Shown: positions 44,128-58,075, counted from the stretch's first letter. The stretch is DNA of 64,000 nucleotides from Torymus aiolomorphi (GCA_036365515.1 CM070877.1:57200475-57264474); one strand, 5' to 3'. Notes: a model not told the origin generated them from the letters alone. Made by a program: numbers and translations.

Positions 44128-44452
44128 TGTTTTTTGTAGTGATGAGGATCGTGGACTGGAGAGGCTCTAAATTAATAAGACTTTCGTGTAGAGATTAAGT
44201 GTAGATTTATTGTAGAAGTCCGTTGTGCCTTTTAGCGTACAGTAGGTTGCTGTCTCTTCTGCCGTCGCGCGCGAACTGCCGCCGGCTGGCGTCGAGAATT
44301 GCCGTCGGCGTGCCTTGGTAGTTGGGGGGGGGGGGGCAGAGAGCGAGTCGCGTGGAAAGCGCTGACTGGTTGCGCGTGGTCGAGCCGTACATCGCCTTAT
44401 AAGGAGCTATGATATCAACGTCTCGAAGGTTCGAGGCGTTGAATCGTCAACA
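44128..44452 (-). mobile_element. 3' LTR of the BEL element (325 bp)
   Basis: In minus orientation it starts TGTTGACGATTCAACG and ends CACTACAAAAAACA. It is longer than its partner because of a G-run and adjacent segment near 44327-44360. A purine-rich GGTGGGCGGAA (just right of 44452 on the plus map) is the probable polypurine tract. Confidence 0.93.
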
Positions 44453-44486
44453 TTCCGCCCACCTTCGCCAGACTGGCGAACGGTCC

Positions 44487-47400
44487 TTAATCCGGTGGTT
44501 GGAGGCGTATGACCTTCGCGATGGGGCGACGTAGCGTGGTGGTGGCCGTGCGAAGGTCAACCACGCGAGTGATTCCATCACTCCCTGGATTAATGGCTGT
44601 GATGCGTGCGATGGGCCATTTGGCTGGAGGCGTGAGCTCGATGCGAACGAGCATGATTTCGCCCACGGCGACTGGAGGATGTGGCTGTCTCCACTTCATG
44701 CGGGATTGCAGAGCCGTCAAGTACTCCGTGGGCCACCTGGCCCAGAAATGTTCAGTCATTTGACTAATCAATAGCCAACGCTTTCCTGGTGGGACATTGG
44801 AGTTGGTGACATCTTCTTCCTGGACTAAAAATGAGGAACGTTGTATAAGAAAATGTGAAGGTGTTAAAAAATCAAGGTCAGCAGGATCGTCGGTGAGAGC
44901 AGTTAAAGGCCTGGAGTTAAGTCAAGCTTCAATATGGCACATGAGTGTAGCAAGTTCTGAGAAAGTGAGAACTTGATCTCCAATGACTCGGCGCATATGA
45001 TGTTTTGCCGATTTAACTGCGGCTTCCCAAATGCCACCAAAACGAGGCGCACTGGGAGGATTGAAGATCCATGACGTACCTTCTTGTGTGAGAGAATTTA
45101 CAATCTGAGTAGAGTAAGAAGATTAAGAGCTAACCATCTGTTTTAACAGAGTATCAGCACCTATGAAGTTTGTACCTTGATCGGAAAATAGTTCTTTGCA
45201 GAAACCTCGACGTGTGTTAAATCGATGAAGGACCGCGATAAACGCTTCACTAGTGTAGTCCTCGACTACCTCGATGTGGACGGCTCTAGTAGCCATACAG
45301 ACGAATATCGCGATATATCCTTTCAATGTACCCTTTCCTCGAGTTTTAGTAAGGCGAACGTTGATAGGACCGGCGTAGTCAACACCAGCACGTTCAAACG
45401 GTAAAGAGGGGCACACTCGGGCCTTGGGCAATTCACCCATTAATTATGTAGGCTCTCGAGCAGCATGGCATGAGCATGTCAGGCAAGCTCTGATGACTTT
45501 CTTAACCACGGATCGACCTTTCACTATCCAGTACTGACATCTCAGTATGGAAAGAGTTAATTGAGTGCCACCATGAAGAGTGCGATGATGAGCATCTCTT
45601 ATTAATAAAGTTGTTAAGTGACAATCAGCAGGAAGGATAAGGGGATACATCTTCTTCGAGGAGAGAGTGAGAGAGTCGACCGCCCACCCTTAGCAAATGA
45701 GTTTGAATAACATGGTTTAGCGATAACAGAGGACTTTTGGACGAAAGTTTACCTATTCTAGCTAATTGTTGAAGTTCAGACTTAAAATAAGATGTCTGAA
45801 TTAAGTAGATCAAACAAAGTTTGCTGTTGGCAATCTCACTAGCGCTGATCTCCTTTGAACTCGGAGTCATGGCATAGCAGGGATTGACAAACAGAGAGAA
45901 AGCTAACGCCTGAGTTTGAAGACATCGTACGCGCTAATTTCGAGCAGATTCTATTAATGAATCGGAAGCAATACGAAGCCACGCGTAACAACTTATTAGG
46001 TGACGAATAATTATTGATAAGGCTCCAAATTCCTGGAGTATTTTCAACAGAATTTGGAGCGACTTTGTTAATGACTAGAGTATAGTTAGGCTGCAGGTTC
46101 AGACTTGCTACCGTTAAATTGAGTTCATCATGAGACTTCGACTATGGCTCAAGATTACCTGATAACCAAGGGGGACCTTTCCACCATAAGAGATGCGAAG
46201 CTAGTTTAGAGGGCTCAATACCTCGTGATATAACATCGGCGGGGTTATCAGCTGATCGCACGTGATGCCAGAACGCATCAGGTAGTAGAGTATGAATCTC
46301 GGAGCACCGATTAGCGACAAAAACACCCCATCGAGATGGATGGTCTTTTAACCAGAAGAGCACATCAGCAGAATCAGACCAAAGGTGAATACTTTCAACC
46401 TTAATTGGGAATGATTCCTTGAACGATTGAGTAAGTCGAGCAAGTAGCATCGCAGCGCAAAGCTTTAAGCGAGGTATGCTTAGCGTTTTAAGTGGAGCTA
46501 CTCGCGTTTTAGCCACTTGAAGTGTGACAAGCACTTTTTGTGTTTGGATTAAACGCAGGTAGACTACTGCACCATACGCAAATTTAGACGCATCTGCGAA
46601 TCCGTGGATTTCAAGAAATTCGCATTGTGGCGGGTATCCACTCCAGCGAGGGATTTTAATCAGACTAATAGAATGAAGATCTTGCAACCAAGTCTGCCAC
46701 CGATTTGAGATATTGAGAGGAAGTTCTTCATCCCGACTAACCTTCAGAATCCACAAAGACTGCATAATAATTTTTGCGGTTATTACGATAGGAGCCAACC
46801 ACCCCATGGGGTCGAAGATGCCATCAATTCTAGAGAGAACCGAACGATTGGTAGATGCCGAATCAACGGGGGCATCTTCGATATGAAAACTAACGAAATC
46901 TCTGTTAGGTTGCCAATCTATACCTAGAATTGGTACAGATGTTTCTGAGGCGAATAAAGTAATAGAATCAGCAGCTAACATATTCGAGGGTAAATAAGAA
47001 AGTACTTCAGCATTATTCGAAGTCCACTTTCGAAGATTAAGATGACCTTGCTTGAAGAGTTGAATTAACTCATCTTGTTTCTGCAAAGCTTCTTCAAAAG
47101 AGTGTGCACCAGAAAGCACATTATGTGAATACATTTCTGTTCGGACAGCTTCAGCTGCGATTGGATAATTTTTGCCACAGTCTTCGGCTAATTTCAGAAG
47201 AGTGCGTATAGCTAGAAATGGCGAGCATGCCAATCCATACGTCACTGTAGTCAATTGATAAATTTGAATGGGTTCACTCTTGGCAAAACGCCATAAAATC
47301 GACTGATATGGTTCATCAACTTGTTCGACACCAATCTGTCGGAACATTTTCTCTACATCAGCTGAAAGGGCGACCTTGTATCTACGCCAAGTACAGATCA

Positions 47401-48430
47401 AAGCGACGGGATTCTGAAGAAGGTTGGATCCAACGTATAGAATATCGTTGACCGAGACAGCTGATTTGGTTTTACTCGATCCATTAAACACAGTACGTAA
47501 TTTGGTTGTCGTACTCGTTTCCTTCCACACACCATGATGTGGTAAGAAGGCTTGGGAAGTGTTAGATGACGAATCAGGGTTCGAAGAGAGTGACATATGA
47601 CCTAAGTCAATGTACTCTTTTATGAAATCAATGTAAGCTAATTTCAGTTTTTCGTCCTTAGCGAAGTTTGCTTCGAGACGATTGAGTGCGCTAATGCGGC
47701 TGAATGAGAGCTCTCGAGATGAGCAGACGTCAACTGGTCTCGACTTTTCCAGGGTAGACTTACTATATATTGCCCTGTTTCATCTTGACGAGTAGTTTTT
47801 TGATAAATTTCCTCGGAGGCGTGTTCGGCTGACGAGTAAGATTTTTTGTCGACAGGTATTTCCTCCGCCCTCCAAAAATCTTGTGCGAGCTCCAAAAGTT
47901 TGGCTTCATGCTCGTAGCTATTCGAACAATGAAGAGATATTGATTCTAGCCCTATTTCTGAAGTTGAAGAAGAAAGATTACCTGTCAAGAGCCATCCGAG
48001 TTTTGAACTCAGTGCTGCAGGTTGAAGACTTTGGCCCTTAACAATTTGATTTTCAATGATTTACGCATAAGCGCTTGCACCGAGAATAATATCGATGCGT
48101 GATGGTTCAAAATACATGGGGTCTGCTAGCTGCAGCCCTCTCAAGTATTCGAAATTAGTATTACCACCTACGACGGGAGGCTTATACGCAGATAATCTTG
48201 GTAAGATTATAGTATACACTTCTAGACAATAAGTTGGATCAAAATGAGGCTGTATAGTAAGATAAGCTACCTTCGAAGACACGGCAGCTGTCTTTTCTCC
48301 TATATCTTGAATGTGCGTGTGACTGGTTCTACAATTGAGAGAAAGCAAGTTACACAAAGCTTGTGAAACAAGTGAGATTTGAGATCCGGGGTCGATCAGC
48401 GCACGAACTTGAATTTTGGTTCCGTTAGGA
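44487..48430 (-). pseudogene. pol: BEL/Pao pol: protease, RT, RNase H, integrase, broken
   Basis: Protease (DUF1758 type): DPGSQISLVS near 48390. RT starts near 47990 and runs to ~46700. Its catalytic box, normally YVDD, reads YSHN (near 47130), so both catalytic Asp are gone. RNase H (46600-46142) keeps HGFADASKFAYGA and LWSDSADV, but the expected PRLEL reads PRLKL. Integrase has an HHCC region (45650-45450), the first Asp in GVDYAGP (45380), the second in FSDQGTNF (45170) and Glu in GGIWEAAV (45030). The DUF5641-type end (44771-44487) finishes at TAA 44487. Frameshifts lie near 47620, 45640 and 45440, and stops near 45120 and 44925. The element needs another copy's enzymes to move. Confidence 0.93.
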
Positions 48431-48479
48431 CCAAGGGCGTTAACTCTAGCGGTAGCTAAAAGTACTCCTGTACATTTAG

Positions 48480-49531
48480 TACTTTCTTTAAGATTAAGGG
48501 TTCTGCTTGATGAGCAGATTGAATGTCTTTTGAAGTGACAAGATTGCCACAGTTTGTGCTAGGGGTACTGGACGCAGAGTCAAACTGATCAGTGTGCGAT
48601 GAACTGATTACTTGATTGCTGTCACTGTGCACCAAAGGGTGATGCTTAGCTTTGCAAAGAAAGCATCGATACGTGGTAGTTCAATTTTTAACGTTGTGCT
48701 TTCCTAGACGATTGAAACAAAGATTAGAAGATCTGATCAATTCCTTTCGCTCAGGAATCGTTTTATTGAGAAATCGTTCACATCTATTTGTAAAGTGATG
48801 TTGATTACAAATCGAACATTTCTTTTTTGTTGGGTTTGAAGATGAGGTTTGAAGCGAATAAACCGACTGAGCATTGTCATGCTCTGATTTACGAGGTTTT
48901 GAATTTGTGGATTGAGCTTTTGAATTATTTGTTGACGACGATCTAGTGCCAGCTTCGATGGCCTCTAGAGTGAGGGTTTGACTACGAATAAAAGCTTGAA
49001 GTTGCTCCATTGTTTGTGGATCGACACTATCACCTAGATACTTTTCCCATTCTTTCCGAGTATTTAAATCAAGACGATTCAGCGTAAAATGAACAATAAA
49101 ATCACTACCTAAAGAAGCCGCTCTATTTAGAGAGGTCAGACTAGCGATGGTATTGAAAATTTCCCTATAAATCCGTTTGATTTCCGACGAAGAATCTGCC
49201 TTCATGGATTTAACTGAAAAGATTTCTGAGATCTGGGAGCTAACAATGCGATGTTGATTCTCGTAATATTCGATTAAAGCTGTCCATGCTCGATCATAAT
49301 TATCACCAGAAATTGGAAGAGATTTAATTTTCTCAAGTGCTTCACCTGTAAGGTGAGAGCAAAGATAATGCCATTTTAGAACAGGCGTTAAGTCTTCGCG
49401 ACGATGTATGACCGATCGAAAGACGTCTGATAACCTTCCGTCATGTTATCCTTACCCTTAGATTTGAAATTTTGAAATGAATTATTAATCCTAGCTTGGA
49501 GTAACAGCTGTCTAGTATGTAGTCCCTCCAT
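48480..49531 (-). pseudogene. gag: BEL/Pao gag (DUF1759, zinc knuckles), broken
   Basis: It starts at or upstream of ATG 49531 (MEGLHTRQLLLQARIN). After a frameshift near 49420 the DUF1759 core appears (LKWHYLCSHLTGEALEKI near 49370, SLPISGDNYDRAWTALIEYY near 49300). The intact stretch 49205-48681 holds the C-terminal part and a zinc-binding region (CSICNQHHFTNRC; CFNRLGKHN). Gag would assemble particles and bind RNA. The N-terminus may extend further upstream. Confidence 0.88.
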
Positions 49532-50655
49532 TTTGAGATCAAGTTAATTCGACTAGTAATAAATTTGACTATTTTAACATTGGTATTGAGTTAACTATCC
49601 TTACCCACTCGAGAGTAGAGAAAGAGATAGTGAGAGTTTTTACAACTAAGTCTTAACCTAGGTTATAATACTTATGCTAGTATGAACGTAGAGATGCGCT
49701 TGAAGATACAGCGTTGAATGCGTCTACTAACGTTCCCACGGTGAATCAGCTGATGATCCACAGCGTTGACTGTTCGAAGAGAAGTTACTGCAAGCGTTGT
49801 ATTCAGCAATCCTTGAGCGTAGTCAGGAGCTGGATCAGGAATGTATCCAGGTGTAGATCAGCAGTCGAATTTGGAATCGATATGTTGTATCAGCAGGCAG
49901 CGATAAAACTGCAAGTTCCAATAATACAAGTATTGGCTAAGACAAAAATTGCATTCAGTTTCCTCAAGAGTAGTTCAATATTACAAATTAAATTTATAAT
50001 AAACCTAAACTCAATTAACTTGTACTAATCTCAAATAAAGCTACCCAATTTTAATTTAAGTAATTTGACTAGATAGAGATCATTAAATTCTCATTAAATG
50101 TAATAAATGTACTAGATAGACTGGACGATAGTTGCAAAATTTAATTTAAACAAATTGGAACGATACATGTGTCCAAGTATTAGGACGAGGCATCCGAGCG
50201 CAATCGGATCGGCGTTGAGTGCGAAGAAGATGGACTCGTCCGAGTCAGCTTCGATCCATTGATGCGCCCCCTGTGGCGAATGATGGACTCGTCCGCCTCC
50301 TAATCCTCTTGGCCATGACGTATGCGATGTCCCGGACGTAGCGCGTCCTGATTGTCGTCTTCTTGTAGACAACCCTCCTGCCCTCGTGGAAGGCTGGCTA
50401 AATGCACGCCGAGCGCCGCGCAGCTTGATGCAATGGCAGCAAGCAGGCTCCACGTGGGTAATTCTTGACTCGTTGAGTGTGAGCCCCGTAGCGTGTACGC
50501 CGCACGCGAGCACTCCATGTCTTGACTGTGTGGACCCCGTAGCGTGTACGCTGCACGCAGTAGTTCTTCTGTTGGTTCGTGCGAATCCGTTGAATTGTTG
50601 CTCTCAATGGCAACGTTTAATTGATCATCGTACGATCGTGATGACTCTTGAGCGA
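49532..50655 (-). other. BEL leader, part 2 (between gag and the copia insertion)
   Basis: No coding pattern was recognised. A ~44-bp-spaced duplication of CCCCGTAGCGTGTACG lies near 50485 and 50529. The leader continues at 55339 beyond the nested copia. Confidence 0.5.
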
Positions 50656-50660
50656 GTTTT

Positions 50661-50887
50661 TGTTGAGAATATACATATTATATTGTAGAGCGCGCGACAC
50701 ACGTATGTACACATGTGTGTCTCCCCAACCCATAACGTGTGAGAGCCAACGGGCGAGCGCGACGCTCTTGCAAACTTGTCGTCAGACCCAGAATGGCCCG
50801 CGCCAAGTGTAGTCATACTGTATCTTAGATTAAGTCTCTTAAATAAACTCTTTTATTCTATCCAATTTGTGTGTCCTTTATTCAACA
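50661..50887 (+). mobile_element. 5' LTR of copia copy 2
   Basis: It is 227 bp, TGTTGAGAAT to TTCAACA, with AATAAACTC near 50842 as possible polyadenylation signal. The same family is left as a solo LTR at 43631-43857. Confidence 0.93.
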
Positions 50888-51101
50888 TGGTAGCAGGTCA
50901 GTGGTTCTTTCTTAGCTCTCTATCTTAACCTTCGGGAAAAGATAGAGTGCTTATATAAAGACGCCTTACAAAAGGGAAGAAAAAGACTCCGAGCACGAAG
51001 GAACGCTCAAATCGAAGGAAGAAGCCACAACACCGAAGGTCAAGCAAGAAGAAGAAGATTCCGAACACGAAGGAACGTTCGAGAATAATCAAGAAGACGA
51101 A

Positions 51102-54100
51102 ATGGATAAAAAGGATGTTTCAATGCCAGTATTCGATGGCGGAAACTACAGTATGTGGAAAAGGAGGATCCAAATGTACATGAAGCTCAAAAAATGTGAA
51201 ATTGTGATAGAAAGAGAAAAGAGTGAAACAGACAAAGTAGAAGAATGGAATCAGAATGATTTGAAAGCAATAAATATAATTTATAGTGCGATATCAGATA
51301 AACAATTAGAATTTGTTTGTGAAGAAGAAACAGCATACAAAATTATGAAGAAGCTAGACAGTATGTATTTAAAAGAATCGACGGCGTTACAAATAGTCTG
51401 CAGGAATAGACTGGAGAAATTAAGATTGAGAAACTATAGTGATTGCGAGGTATTTTTCAGTGATTTTGAAAAAGCGGTAAATGAGTTAAAAGGCGCGGGT
51501 GCTAAAATAAGCGAAAAAGAAAAATTGAATTATATGCTCAACACGTTACCAGAATCATACAGTTATATAGGTGATTTGGTTGATACATTGAAAGAAGAAG
51601 AACAAACGGCTGATTACATAAGAAACAAAATTAAGCTAGCTGAAATGAAGAATCGAAAAGAGCATAACGAGAGAAGTACGAATGTATTTATGCAAGAAAG
51701 GGAAACTGCTATAAGTGTGGAAAACCTGGTCATTTCGCACGAGATTGCCAAGATGGAGGACAAGCAGGTAGCAACGTCAGCTCATGGAGAGGATCGACAC
51801 GTTGTCGCAGCCGAGGCACAGCCGGAAAGGCCATTACGGCAGAGGACGCGGAAAATTCCATGGACAACAAGGAACCAGCACGAGCGAACAGACCGGCAAA
51901 GGTGCGAGCGCATGGATAGCGACGACACACGCTGCGTACACCAACGAAACAAACAGGTCAGGAATGAGCGAGATAGAGTGGATACTCGATAGCGGCTGTT
52001 CTGATCATATTATAAATAACGAAAATTATTTTGAAAGATGTATTAGTTTAAAAGAACCGGTAAATATTTATCTCGGTGATAATAGAGCTATAAAAGCTAC
52101 AAAGATAGGAACTCTATCTCTTTATTTTGTCACTTTCGGGAAGCAAAATAAAGTTAATGTTAATAATGTTTATTTTGCTAAGGAAATGAATGCTAATTTA
52201 ATAAGTGTTGGAAAATTAACGAATAATGAGAATACGGTAATTTTGAAAGGAAAAGTTGCAAAAATTATAGATAGTGATATTAAATTAACTGCAATAGCCT
52301 TTAAATTTAATGATACATATAAGATGAAAAGATGAAAAGATTGGCAAGGAATATAAGTTGTGTAAATAGTGCCGAACAGAATAATAACATGAGTCAAAAG
52401 GAAAGATGGCATAGAGTGTTAGGTCACGTAAATTTTAGATATTTGGATACGATATGTAAACAACAGTTATTAACGGGCGTTCCAAATGAACTTGAATCTG
52501 AATTTATGAAATGTAAAACTTGTATTGAAAATAAGATGCATAACTTGCCATTTACTAATAATAGAACAAAGGCGACAGATATATTAGAAATTATACATAC
52601 GGATGTATGCGGTCCCTTTAAAACTACTGGGTTTAGCGGAGAAAAATATTTCGTTTCTTTTATTGATGATTATAGTAAAATAGCTAAAGTTTATTGCATA
52701 AAGACTAAAGAGGAAGTTTTTGACTGTTTATTTCAATTTGTAAATGAAACTTAAAATTTAACCGGAAAAAGAATAAAAATATTGAGATGTGATAACGGGA
52801 AAGAATACTTAAATAATCGGTTTTATAAATTTGCCAAAGAAAAGGGTATTATTATTAATAATAGTCCGACGTATGTGCACGAATTAAACGGCACAGCCGA
52901 AAGGTTTAATAGAACGATAATGGATAAAGCGCGATGTTTACTATCAGAGGCAAAAGTACACAAATGCTACTGGCCAGAAATAATATGTGCCGCGACGTAT
53001 TTGAAAAATCGTACGTTAGCAAATACGATTGAAAGAAAAACACCTTATGAAATATTTTTTAGAAAGAGACCAAATGTCGAACATTTACGTTTGTACGGGA
53101 GTAAAGTTTTTGTAAGAAAACCGGAACAAAAAAGATTGTCTAAATGGAATCAAAAAGCTGAAATGGGAATATTGTTAAGTTATAGTGATGTAGGCTATAG
53201 AGTACTTATAAATAATAAAATAATTGTTGCAAGGCATGTGGATATTATAGAAAGAGATGTTAAATGCATTGGTATTGATTATGAAGATAATATTGATAAC
53301 GATGATCGTACAGAAAGTGATGCAAGCACAAACGATGATTTATCGGATAATGTCTTCGAAAACGCGAATGAATCCGAGGAGCAATAAAGTAAAGTAAATG
53401 AAAAGAATAATTTATCGTTACATCAACCTTCGGGGAAATGTAAAGATACAGAAAATGCAACATTGAAAGTTCCGCGAAAATCTACGCGTGATAGGAAAAG
53501 TCCTGTAAGATACCCAGAAAAGGAAAGCTATAATATTTATGTAAGATACTGTAGAGTAGATACGCCTTGTACATTTGAGGAGGTGATGAATAGTAAAGAA
53601 ATTAAAAATTGGCAAGAAGCCATGAATAAAGAAATCGAATGCATAAATAAAAATAAAACTTGGGAATTAGTCGATAGAGTACAAAATAAAAAAGTTATAG
53701 ATGTAAAATGGGTTTACACAAGAAAATCAGATAATAGGTACAAAGCTAGGCTAGTTGTGAGAGGTTTTCAACAAACAGATGTAATTGATGACGTATATTC
53801 CCCAGTTGCGAAAAATCAAACGTTAAAAATTTTATTTTCATATTGCTGCCAAAATGGGCTCAAAATAGAACAAATGGATGTAGGGACCGCATTCTTAAAT
53901 GGAAAGGTAACTGCAGAGGTATATGTCAATCAACCAAAAGGTTATGAAGATGGAACCGAACGAATGTATAAATTGTCAAAAGCGTTGTATGGATTGCGAG
54001 AGACTCCTAGGGACTGGTATGAATGCTTTTATAAATATGTTATGATACTTGGCTTTAGAAAGAACAATGTAGAATTATGCCTATATATACATGGAAAAGA

Positions 54101-55071
54101 CAAAGACATTGTTTACCTATTAATATACGTAGACGATTTGTTGATTTGTGGAAAAGATGAAAAGAAAATACAAAGAATAAAGAAATTGTTATCTGATCGT
54201 TTCAAAATGAAAGAATTAGGTGAAATAAATGAGTATCTAGGCATAAACGTAAAGCATGATTTTATAAATGGTAAGATGGAATTAAGTCAAGAAAAATATA
54301 TTGAGTCACTAGCAACTAAATTTCACATTAAAGATAGTAAGTCATATAGCACTCCGATGGAGACAAATTTAAAAATTGAAAGTTCCAAAGAGTTCGAACC
54401 AAATATAAAATATAGGAATTTAATTGGCGTATTATTATATGTTAGTTCTGGCACTCGACCAGACATTAGTCATAGCGTAAATTACTTAAGTACATTCCAA
54501 AATTGTTACACCGAGACACATTGGAAATATGCATTAAGAATTTTGAAGTATTTGTATTTAACGAAAAAATTAAGTTTACAATATAAGAGAAATAAAAATT
54601 GTGAAATAATTGATGGCTATGTAGACGGCGATTGGGCTGGAGACAATGTTAATAGGAAGTCCACATCAGGTTATGTAATTCGAGTTTTTGGGAATGTAAT
54701 TGATTGCAAATCGCGAAAACAAAAATGTATAACGAAGGCTTCGACATATGCAGAGTACGTTGCGTTATCTGAAATAGTAAGCGAATTGAAATATCTAAAA
54801 GAATTATTAAAATCGTTTGACTTGGATATTGAAAAACCAATAAAGATTTATGAAGATAATTCAGGTGCGATAAATATAGCGAACTTTGGAAACTTTACGA
54901 AAAATTCAAAACAGATTGAGATTCATTACCATTATGTACACGAGGGCGTTAAAAACAAAGAGATTGAAATTGTAACAATCGACTCAGAAAATAATATAGC
55001 CGATGTATTCACGAAAGCATTATGTAAAGAAAAAGTTTGTTAAATTCAGAGAATTGTTAAACGTAAAATGA
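51102..55071 (+). pseudogene. gag-pol: Copia gag-pol polyprotein, copy 2, lightly broken
   Basis: Gag starts at ATG 51102 (PVFDGGNYSMWKRRI). The CCHC knuckle CYKCGKPGHFARDC (51707-51748) is in a shifted frame, as is the protease motif ILDSGCSDHI (near 51990). The frame breaks again at a small ATGAAAAG duplication (52324-52336). Integrase keeps its zinc residues and DDE (HTDVCGPF near 52600, RCDNGKEYL near 52780, NGTAERF near 52890), but a TAA near 52754 interrupts it. A stop at 53385 precedes RT-RNase H (53463-55043; YVDDLLIC near 54130; DGDWAGD near 54632, where copy 1 has DADWAGD). A frameshift near 55030 precedes the natural end at 55071. There are fewer lesions than in copy 1. Confidence 0.94.
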
Positions 55072-55108
55072 AAATGATGAAATAGTACAATATAAATGTA
55101 AGCAGGCG

Positions 55109-55333
55109 TGTTGAGAATATACATATTATATTGTACAGCGCGCGACACACGTATGTACACATGTGTGTCTCCCCACCCCATAACGTGTGAGAGCCGACGG
55201 GCGAGCGCGACGGTCCTGCAAACTTGTCGTCAGACCGAGAATGGCCCACGCCAAGTGTAGTCATACTGTATCTTAGATTAAGTCTCTTAAATAAACTCTT
55301 ATTCTATCCAATTTTTGTGTCCTTTATTCAACA
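55109..55333 (+). mobile_element. 3' LTR of copia copy 2
   Basis: It is 225 bp and matches 50661-50887. It is followed directly by the GTTTT target duplication. Confidence 0.93.
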
Positions 55334-55338
55334 GTTTT

Positions 55339-55983
<645 letters not shown>

Positions 55984-56000
55984 TCCGGCTCGAAGGACCA
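55984..56000 (-). other. Primer binding site of the BEL element
   Basis: Minus-strand TGGTCCTTCGAGCCGGA lies one base after the LTR end, a primer-site sequence common in BEL/Pao elements. Confidence 0.8.
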
Positions 56001-56001
56001 A

Positions 56002-56304
56002 TGTTTTTTGTAGTGATGAGGATCGTGGACTGGAGAGGCTCTAAATTAATAAGACTTTCGTGTAGAGATTAAGTGTAGATTTACTGTAGAAGTCCGTTGT
56101 GCCTCTTAGCGTACTGTAGATTGCTGTCTCTTCTGCCGTCGCGCACGAACTGCCGCCGGCCGGCGTCGAGAAGTGCCGTCGGCGTGCCTTGGCGGTTGGG
56201 GCGGTGGGGAGCGCTGACTGGTTGCGCGTGGTCGAGCCGTACATCGCCTTATAAGGAGCGATGATATCAACGTCTCGAAGGTTCGAGGCGTTGAATCGTC
56301 AACA
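56002..56304 (-). mobile_element. 5' LTR of the BEL element (303 bp)
   Basis: It matches 44128-44452 apart from about ten substitutions and the G-run indel. In minus orientation it starts TGTTGACGATTCAACG. Confidence 0.93.
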
Positions 56305-56309
56305 CAATA

Positions 56310-58075
56310 ATTCAATTAATTATTCTTGCTTTTTTTTAATGACAGGATCAAGATATTTTAATCGGATGGGTAGCATTCGAAAGAGAATTAAAATATCTAT
56401 ATTTTCTAAAAAAAAAAAAAAAAATTATTTCTATCTATCACGGGTTTTGTTATTAAAAAAAACGTGTTTTTTATTTTTAAAAGCTTATAAACTCAGTGGA
56501 ATATAAATAACTATAATCTGTAAAAATTTGAATCTCTTCTGTCAACTAGTTTTTCAGTAAAATATTGAAAAATGAAAAAAATGAGTTTTCTATGTCCAAA
56601 TTTCTTGTAGGCGTAGCTTTGGATATCTTTCGGTCGAGTTCTTTGGGCTAAATGATTAGTCCATAAACTTCAGAAATATTTGAGGTTAAGGTTTTTTTAA
56701 CCTTTTTTCAAATCGTAATTTCTCGAGAAAGGCTCTATGTATCAGCTCCAAACTTATAGACAATTTTGTATGTGATATAGATAATATGTGTGCTAATTTT
56801 CAACAAGATCGTACGATTACTTTTTGAGAAATTTGATATTGAAAATTTTCGTATTTTACAAAGTCAATTTTTTTGTCCATGATAACTAGTGAAAAAAATT
56901 GGTTTAATCATGTTGTAACTTTGTGGAAATGTAGAGTTTGTATATTTATCGTACAAGTCCTATAGGTAAAAGAATCGTGTATTTAAGTTTAAAAGTTTTT
57001 TCAAAATCGTTATTTTGAAAAATCGCGATTTTCAAAATCACACTTCATGTATCAGGTTGAAATTTATAGACTGTTTTGTATACGATATTTATAGACTATT
57101 TTGTTTGCGATATTTATAGACTATTTTGTTTGCGATATAGGCAATATCTATGTAAAATTTCATCAAGATCATATGGTTACTTTTTGAGATATTTGATATT
57201 TCAAATTATGGTATTTCTGAAAATGACTTCTTTTGTCTCACAACAACTAGAATAAAATTGTTTTACTTTCTTTGAAATTTTGTAGTGATGTAGAGTTTGT
57301 ATATTGTTTATTATTCGAGTTCTTATGGTGAAAGAATTCATTTATGTATTTCAGGGATATTTGGGGTTAAAACTGTTTTAGTCTTCTTTCCAAATAAGAA
57401 TTTTTTGGGAACTGCTTTATGTATAAACATGAAATTTATAGACAATTTTGTGGATGGTATAGGCAATATAGGGTAAGTGGCCGTATTAGTGTGCTCTTAA
57501 AGCAGACAACAGCCCGTATTAGTCCCGTATTAGACACTTTTTAACTAACGATTACTAACAAATAATACATCCAACCGAGTAATTTATGGAATAAATCGTC
57601 TTTTTACTGTTTCTTCTAATAGCCATTTATTATTTTTAAGGTTAAAACCTTTTTCTTATATCGGGAATTCCAAAAAGTGCACACAAATTCGGACAGGCAC
57701 ACTACTGGGGATAAGTACCCTATGCGTGAAATTTCATAATGAAAATATAATTTGAGGTAAAGGTTATTTAGGAATTTTAAAAGGTGTTGGTGATAATTTT
57801 ACAATCAATTTTTTTATTTATTTTTCACACATTTATTTAAATAAATGTTTAAATTAAATTTAAAAAATAAATCATACCTATTATTTTATTCACATAATTT
57901 AAAAATTAATACTTTTTAATCATCATAAATGAATATAATTATAATTATGTCATAAATTGTTGCAAAAATTATAAATTTTGTTATTAAAAATTAATTAAAG
58001 AAATCAGCAAATTAAGTTTGAGGAATCCACGGGCCAATGAATTGGCAGCGTTTTTTTTTTTTTTTTTTTTTTTAA
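56310..58075 (-). repeat. Large reversed copy of the tandem-unit interspersed repeat
   Basis: Reversed, it runs from the GCTGCCAATTCATTGGC block (near 58056) to blocks matching 34560-34620 (ATTTAATTCTCTTCCGAATGC). Inside, ~310-370-bp units repeat near 56738, 57050 and 57420, and a 27-bp unit (TATAGACTATTTTGTTTGCG) repeats three times at 57067-57140. A T-run lies at 58052-58072. Confidence 0.75.
57471..57720. mobile_element. TA-target MITE, 250 bp
   Basis: The termini are GGGTAAGTGGCC and the complement of ATAAGTACCC, with an ATTAGTGTGC / GCACACTACT pair further in. TA flanks both ends (57469-57470 and 57721-57722). The neighbouring tandem unit near 57140 shows the uninterrupted site. This is typical of Tc1/mariner-derived MITEs. 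Confidence 0.7.

Larger units (their letters stand above)
50656..55338 (+). mobile_element. Ty1/copia retrotransposon, copy 2 (4673 bp), TSD GTTTT
   Basis: The element is 50661-55333 with GTTTT at 50656-50660 and 55334-55338. LTRs of 227 and 225 bp (50661-50887, 55109-55333) start TGTTGAGAATATAC and end TTCAACA; they differ at about eight positions and one short indel. The primer site TGGTAGCAG follows the 5' LTR at 50888. It is inserted, plus-oriented, in the leader of the minus-oriented BEL element. Confidence 0.96.

Noticed and set aside
50112..50513. 133-codon minus-strand frame in the BEL leader
   Set aside because: No gag-like motif or hydrophobic pattern; the composition reflects local GC content and the gag start lies further on.
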